Assembly: GCA_004357505.1 (NCBI GenBank)
Contig: SMWC01000056.1
Location: forward strand, 1-10,209
DNA: 10,209 bases
Reading direction: 5' to 3'
DNA from: Gammaproteobacteria bacterium
GTDB taxonomy: Bacteria; Pseudomonadota; Gammaproteobacteria; Steroidobacterales; Rariloculaceae
The number at the start of each line of letters is the position of its first letter. Position 1 is the stretch's first letter. A program made the translations under genes and the position numbers. The notes beneath the pieces are model-generated. The model was given only the letters and a program-made list of their open reading frames with translations, did not search any database and was not told where the DNA came from. Positions 6,216-10,209 of this stretch are shown here, one piece after another.

Positions 6216-7070
6216 ATGGCTCAACTGTCAATACCGCTGCCGCCCGATATCGGTGAAGTGGTCGCCCTGGCTCTAAATGAGGACCAGGGCGATGGTGACC
6301 TAACAGCCAAACTGATCGACGCAAACGCGACAACGACCGCGCAGGTCACGGTACACGACGTCGTTACCTTAAGCGGTTGTGCCTGGTTTGATGAAGTTTT
6401 TCGCCAGCTTGATGATCGGGTTGCCGTGCAATGGAATTTCTCCGACGGCATGGAACTGACCCCTGCGCAGCCCGTATGTGACATCACCGGCCCGTCCCGT
6501 CCGATTCTTACCGGCGAACGCACAGCGCTCAACTTTCTACAGACGCTCTCTGGAACTGCGACAGCCGTGCGCGAGCATGTTCTGGCAGTCGCGGCTACGC
6601 AAGCACGTATCCTGGATACCCGGAAGACGATTCCGTGTCTACGGCGAGCGCAGAAGTACGCTGTATTGTGTGGCGGCGGCGAGAATCACCGCATGGGACT
6701 CTATGACGGCGTTCTGATCAAGGAGAACCATATCGTTGCGGCGGGCGGCATTCTAGCGGCCGCAGGCGCCGCGAGAGAGCGTGAACCGGCGACGCTGATC
6801 GAAATCGAAGTAGAGACGCTTGACCAGCTTCGCGAAGCTCTGACGGCCGATGTCGACCGCATTTTGCTGGACAATTTTTCCTTGACGTCGTTAAGTGCGG
6901 CGGTAGCCGTTCGAGACGCTCATGACGGCCCGAGAAAACAGCTCGAGGCATCGGGAGGAATCGGGCTCGAAAATATCCGAGCGATTGCCGCGACCGGCGT
7001 CGACTTCATCTCTGTCGGTGCGTTGACAAAGCACGTCAGGGCCGTGGATTTTTCGATGCGTTTTCTTTAG
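6216..7070 (+). CDS. nadC: Nicotinate-nucleotide pyrophosphorylase (quinolinate phosphoribosyltransferase)
   Basis: NadC converts quinolinate and PRPP to nicotinate mononucleotide, CO2 and pyrophosphate in de novo NAD synthesis in the cytosol. I chose the ATG at 6216, giving 284 residues; the frame is open further upstream, but that part runs through the terminator. Visible family motifs are NEDQGDGDLT (21-30), TGERTALNFLQTLSG (99-113), DTRKT (134-138) with Arg136 and Lys137, NHRMGLYDG (157-165), IKENHI (168-173), EIEVE (196-200), LLDN (217-220) and the phosphate-binding ASGGI (245-249) and SVGALT (266-271). Cys141 stands where most homologues known to me have Gly (TIPCLR against LPGLR). The ribosome-binding site is weak, and no clear promoter is seen in the 28 nt after the terminator. 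It converges with the cyclic-di-GMP gene, 20 nt away. Confidence 0.96.
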   Translation: MAQLSIPLPPDIGEVVALALNEDQGDGDLTAKLIDANATTTAQVTVHDVVTLSGCAWFDEVFRQLDDRVAVQWNFSDGMELTPAQPVCDITGPSRPILTGERTALNFLQTLSGTATAVREHVLAVAATQARILDTRKTIPCLRRAQKYAVLCGGGENHRMGLYDGVLIKENHIVAAGGILAAAGAAREREPATLIEIEVETLDQLREALTADVDRILLDNFSLTSLSAAVAVRDAHDGPRKQLEASGGIGLENIRAIAATGVDFISVGALTKHVRAVDFSMRFL

Positions 7071-7090
7071 GCCTTGGCGAATCTTTATAC

Positions 7091-9817
7091 TCAGGCGACA
7101 GCCATTAAAACAGGCTGCGGCCTGTCCACACCGTACCCTTGAGCATAATCGACGCCCATTCCACGGAGCATCGTAATGATCTCCGCGTTCTCGGCAAACT
7201 CTGCGATCGTCTGTTTGCCTGTCAGATGTCCAATCTCGTTGATAGACCGCACCATCTCACGGTCGATCGGATCGTGCAGAATTTCCTTCACAAAACTGCC
7301 GTCTATCTTCAGGAAGTCGACCGGGAAGTGTTTGAGATAACCGAACGAAGACAGGCCCGTTCCGAAATCATCCAGCGCGAACCGACAGCCTAATTCCTTC
7401 AGCGCGTGTATAAACCGATTAGCCTGCGAGTAACTTGCGATCGCGGCAGTCTCTGTTATCTCGAAGCAAATCTGCTTACCGTTCAGGCCGCTCGTCTGAA
7501 ACTGATCGATAACAAACGGCAGGAATTTTTCGTCCGTAAGACTTTGACCGGAAAGATTAATCGAACACAGGGATAGGCGTTTCCGCTCGTCGGCCTCCGA
7601 CACCAGCCACCGAAATGCCTCGCGAATCACCCAGCGATCGATACTGGGGGTAATGCCATAACGCTCCGCTGCAGTGATAAAAAGCTCTGGTGAAATTATC
7701 TTGCCGCCTTCATCCTTCATGCGCAGTAACAGCTCGTAGTGGGCGCCGACATCCATCCCCGGTTGCAGCGGCTGTATGGTCTGGCGATACAGTTCAAATC
7801 GGTTCTGCTCCAACGCAGTGGTAATACGTGCCGCCCACTGCATCTCCTTGCGGCGCTTCATCAGTTCAATATCTGTCTCTTCATACGCATAGACCCGATT
7901 TCGACCCGCCTCTTTCGCCGCGGTACACGCGCTCTCCGCCGCGCTTACCAGTGCGGCTACATCTTCGATAATTGCGATAACAGGAACAACACCGATGCTC
8001 ACACCGAGGCGGAATGTTCGCTCGTCCCAAATGAAACGGAATTCATTCACGGTGTCCCGCAAGGCCTCCGCTGTCTTCATCGCGTTTTCCAGCGTATCGC
8101 TCTCCAACAACACGCCGAACTCATCGCCCCCCAACCGAGCCAGCGTATCCCGCCAACGAATCTTCGATTTCAACAGCGCGCTGAGCTGTCGCAGCATCTC
8201 GTCCCCGGCAGAATGCCCGCAGGCATCGTTTACAATCTTGAATTTGTCCAGATCTAAATGCAGGATCGCATAGGATGTCTCCTCAGCCTTGGCGCTTTTC
8301 AACGCGCGCTCGAGACGTGTTTCGAACTCTGACCGATTGACAAGGTGAGTCAATGTGTCGTGGCTCGCGTGAAAACTGAGTTTATTGTTGAGTTCCCGTG
8401 CCTCACTGACGTCATGGAATACAAGAACGCCGCCGGTAACATTACCGCTCGCGTCCCGGATCGGTGCGGCAGTGCTCTCTATGTACAGCTCGTTTCCGTC
8501 ACGACGAATCAACAGCGTGGGGCGCACCGATTTGATCGATCGATTTCGACGCATCGACACCGTGACCGGATTTTCCACGGGCTCGCAAGTCTCTTCGTGA
8601 AACCCTCTGAATATCTCGTCGATGGGCATCGCCACGGCATCGTCTAGCTGCCATCCGGTAAGTTCTTCGGCAACTGGGTTCAGATACTGGACTTGCGCTT
8701 CAGCATCGGTAGTCACAACCCCGTCCCCGATCGACTGCAACGTAATCTGGGCGCTCTCCTTCTCTCGGAACAGTGCCTCTTCGTAGAGCTTACGCTCCGT
8801 AATATCGGTCTCTACGCCTACCAGACGCCGCAGCCGTTTGTGTTCATCGACGCGCCCCATGATGCGGCTCTGAATCCAGCGCCAGTTGCCGTCGGCGTGC
8901 CGCATACGGTGGATGCTCTCGAACATCCTCGTCCGGCCTTCCAGATGCTCTCTAATCTGAACTTGCACACGAGCCATGTCATCCGGGTGAACCAGAAAGC
9001 GCCACTCCGGAATATCTTCGTCCTGATCGTAGCCGAGCATCGCGCGCCATCGCGGCGAGAAGTACATGGAATTGCTGTGAACATCGTAATCCCACAAGCC
9101 GTCATTCGCCGTATTTGAAACTAGCTCGTCACGTTCTCGAATGGTTTGCAGATCTTGCTCCAAGCGGATTCGCTCGAGTCCACTCGCACAGCTGACGCCG
9201 ACGAGTTTCAGCGTTACCTGCAGATCCGTTCCCCAGTCCGGATCCGGAGCCGAGCTAAAGACTCCCAAGAGACCACCCGGCCGATTACCAATCTCGAATC
9301 CAACGGCCAGCAATGCCCCGACATTAAGCTCCACGAGTCGCTCGGCGTCGGTCTTTTGCGCCGGCGATGGCTTGCCCGTATCTTTGATTTCCAGCAGTCT
9401 CAGGTGCTCGAGATGTTTTTTGATCCACGGAAAGTCGGAGAGCTCGCGGTTCTTGAGAACTTCCGGGTTGCAGGCAGAGAACGTCGCTCGCCCAGCGTAG
9501 ACCTCTCGAAAGGTTCGCCCCGACTGATCGAGTAGCGCAACGAACACCGCATCGGCGCCAGTGGCCTCGGTCAGGGTCTGCAAGCCATCCCGGACTCGCT
9601 CCTCAACGTTGTCGCTGCGCAGTTTCTGGAAGCTGACCGCGATCTGAGTCCCGATAAGATCTAGACCGGCCGCGCGTAGCGCCGTCGTCGTCTGTTCAAA
9701 GAGGCTTGTCGCAGACGACCGAGCGGCAGTCCCGCCGATGATCCCCGTGCTGTCACCCATTACCGTAGGCCATCTGTGAACGCGTGCCGATGCGCGGCTC
9801 CAGCCTTGAAAACGCAT
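7091..9817 (-). CDS. GAF-PAS-PAS-GGDEF-EAL cyclic-di-GMP turnover protein
   Basis: This 908-residue cytosolic protein has sensory domains followed by both a diguanylate cyclase and a cyclic-di-GMP phosphodiesterase domain. The order is a GAF-like region (about 50-215), a PAS/PAC pair (about 228-345, with HPDD at 277-280 and ETDITERK at 336-343), a second PAS (about 352-478, with GDGVVTTD at 364-371), GGDEF (about 480-645) and EAL (about 655-905). The cyclase signature GGDEF (563-567) is intact, and RWRD (554-557) fits the RxxD inhibitory site. In the phosphodiesterase, the EAL motif reads ELLLR (695-699); Asn754, Glu786, Asp816-Asp817, Lys837, Glu873 and Gln893 keep the catalytic set. No membrane segment or signal peptide is seen. 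The start is uncertain: ATG at 9817 or at 9760 (residue 20), both without a clear ribosome-binding site. What the GAF and PAS domains sense is unknown. Confidence 0.93.
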   Translation of the reverse strand: MRFQGWSRASARVHRWPTVMGDSTGIIGGTAARSSATSLFEQTTTALRAAGLDLIGTQIAVSFQKLRSDNVEERVRDGLQTLTEATGADAVFVALLDQSGRTFREVYAGRATFSACNPEVLKNRELSDFPWIKKHLEHLRLLEIKDTGKPSPAQKTDAERLVELNVGALLAVGFEIGNRPGGLLGVFSSAPDPDWGTDLQVTLKLVGVSCASGLERIRLEQDLQTIRERDELVSNTANDGLWDYDVHSNSMYFSPRWRAMLGYDQDEDIPEWRFLVHPDDMARVQVQIREHLEGRTRMFESIHRMRHADGNWRWIQSRIMGRVDEHKRLRRLVGVETDITERKLYEEALFREKESAQITLQSIGDGVVTTDAEAQVQYLNPVAEELTGWQLDDAVAMPIDEIFRGFHEETCEPVENPVTVSMRRNRSIKSVRPTLLIRRDGNELYIESTAAPIRDASGNVTGGVLVFHDVSEARELNNKLSFHASHDTLTHLVNRSEFETRLERALKSAKAEETSYAILHLDLDKFKIVNDACGHSAGDEMLRQLSALLKSKIRWRDTLARLGGDEFGVLLESDTLENAMKTAEALRDTVNEFRFIWDERTFRLGVSIGVVPVIAIIEDVAALVSAAESACTAAKEAGRNRVYAYEETDIELMKRRKEMQWAARITTALEQNRFELYRQTIQPLQPGMDVGAHYELLLRMKDEGGKIISPELFITAAERYGITPSIDRWVIREAFRWLVSEADERKRLSLCSINLSGQSLTDEKFLPFVIDQFQTSGLNGKQICFEITETAAIASYSQANRFIHALKELGCRFALDDFGTGLSSFGYLKHFPVDFLKIDGSFVKEILHDPIDREMVRSINEIGHLTGKQTIAEFAENAEIITMLRGMGVDYAQGYGVDRPQPVLMAVA

Positions 9818-9891
9818 TCAATTGTGACAGTAACTCAGTAGAATACAAGGGGAATATGTTACCCAGCCTTGCCGCTGAATCGGAAACATTG

Positions 9892-9921
9892 GGCTGCCCA
9901 GGCAGCCATTGTCGGGCTGCC
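9892..9921. repeat. Three-armed inverted repeat between proC and the cyclic-di-GMP gene
   Basis: Three 7-bp arms alternate: GGCTGCC (9892-9898), GGCAGCC (9901-9907) and GGCTGCC (9915-9921). The middle arm can pair with the first (2-nt loop, or 6 pairs with a 4-nt loop) or with the third (7-nt loop), but not with both. There is no T tract on either side, so neither form is a standard intrinsic terminator. It lies 34 nt after the proC stop and about 75 nt before the next start on the minus strand. Confidence 0.6.
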
Positions 9922-9954
9922 AGCGGGGTGACATAAGCGCTGAACATTACCCAG

Positions 9955-10209
9955 TTACGCCAAGTCCCGGCCACGTTTGCGCGCCGCTTGCACAGCCCGC
10001 ACGAGCAAGCCTGGCAACGCATCCTGATTCAGCAATATATCCAGCGCAGCTTCCGTCGTGCCGCCAGGACTGGTCACCTGCCGCCGCAGCTCACTCGGCT
10101 CGTGTTCCGAAACAAGCGCGTAGGCGCCTGCACCCGCAACGGTCTTCTCGGCGAGCTGCCGTGCAAGATCCCTCTCCAACCCGACGCTCACTGCGGCATC
10201 GATCAGGCA
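9955..10209 (-). CDS. proC: Pyrroline-5-carboxylate reductase, C-terminal part (cut by window end)
   Basis: ProC catalyses the last step of proline synthesis, reducing pyrroline-5-carboxylate to proline with NAD(P)H. Only the last 84 codons are in the window; the frame is open to the edge and the start lies beyond it. The signature LRRQVTSPGGTTEAAL closely matches the end of known ProC proteins, as does the preceding LIDAAVSVGLERDLARQLA, part of the dimerisation domain. The NAD(P)-binding N-terminal domain is not visible. The GTG at 10191 is internal, because the conserved sequence continues upstream of it. The gene ends normally with TAA, and the cyclic-di-GMP gene follows 137 bp downstream on the same strand. 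Confidence 0.93.
   Translation of the reverse strand, partial: CLIDAAVSVGLERDLARQLAEKTVAGAGAYALVSEHEPSELRRQVTSPGGTTEAALDILLNQDALPGLLVRAVQAARKRGRDLA

Noticed and set aside
7139..9535. Several plus-strand frames of 80-170 residues opposite the cyclic-di-GMP gene
   Set aside because: They are antisense to a 908-residue protein with continuous domain matches and show no known domain or start signal.
9753..10022. 89-residue frame on the minus strand across the proC end and the next gene start
   Set aside because: It overlaps coding sequence at both ends in another frame, has no recognisable motif, and contains the inverted repeats.
1..10209. CRISPR arrays, tRNA genes, insertion sequences, phage or toxin-antitoxin genes, riboswitches
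   Set aside because: I saw no regularly spaced repeats, cloverleaf sequences, transposase motifs or terminal repeats, and the genes are ordinary chromosomal ones; none can be supported.

Overview
The window looks like part of the chromosome of a moderately GC-rich gammaproteobacterium. The main evidence is the gene order rsxC-rsxD-rsxG-rsxE-nth, which matches the known Escherichia coli rsxABCDGE-nth operon, together with proteins that align closely from memory with the E. coli Rsx, Nth, RNase T, GrxD, NadC and ProC sequences. RNase T is largely a gammaproteobacterial enzyme. I cannot name the genus. Gene density is high, every gene looks intact except the two cut by the window edges, and there is no sign of a mobile element, phage, CRISPR array, tRNA or rRNA. 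No stretch longer than 300 bases lacks a gene.

Positions 1-4226 (+ strand) hold the distal part of an Rnf/Rsx electron-transport operon: the C-terminal two thirds of RsxC, then RsxD, RsxG and RsxE, with nth (endonuclease III) as the last gene. The last three junctions overlap, by 14, 8 and 4 nt, which suggests translational coupling. The Rsx proteins carry their expected cofactor residues: two 4Fe-4S motifs in RsxC, FMN-binding threonines in RsxD and RsxG, and the cysteine pair in RsxE. They would form a membrane complex passing electrons between NADH and ferredoxin-type carriers. In E. coli this complex helps to re-reduce SoxR.

Positions 4227-5357 hold RNase T (+) and the monothiol glutaredoxin GrxD (-). 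They converge so tightly that both stop codons lie in one CTAG. A 194-bp divergent region follows, with candidate promoters on both strands and a doubtful 56-codon ORF. Downstream of it are a standalone membrane protein of the PuuD/urate oxidase N-terminal family (+) and a strong intrinsic terminator built on a perfect palindrome. Next is nadC (+), for NAD synthesis.

Positions 7091-10209 are on the minus strand: a 908-residue GAF-PAS-PAS-GGDEF-EAL protein that turns over cyclic-di-GMP, with its catalytic motifs intact, and upstream of it the C-terminal end of proC (proline synthesis). The 137-bp gap between them holds a three-armed set of 7-bp inverted repeats.

Most of the window is ordinary housekeeping DNA and I found no clear new system. 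The points most worth a second look are the orphan PuuD-like protein, the Rnf-nth coupling, the cyclic-di-GMP protein with both domains intact, the alternating hairpins between proC and its neighbour, and the small ORF joined to the PuuD-like gene by an ATGA overlap.
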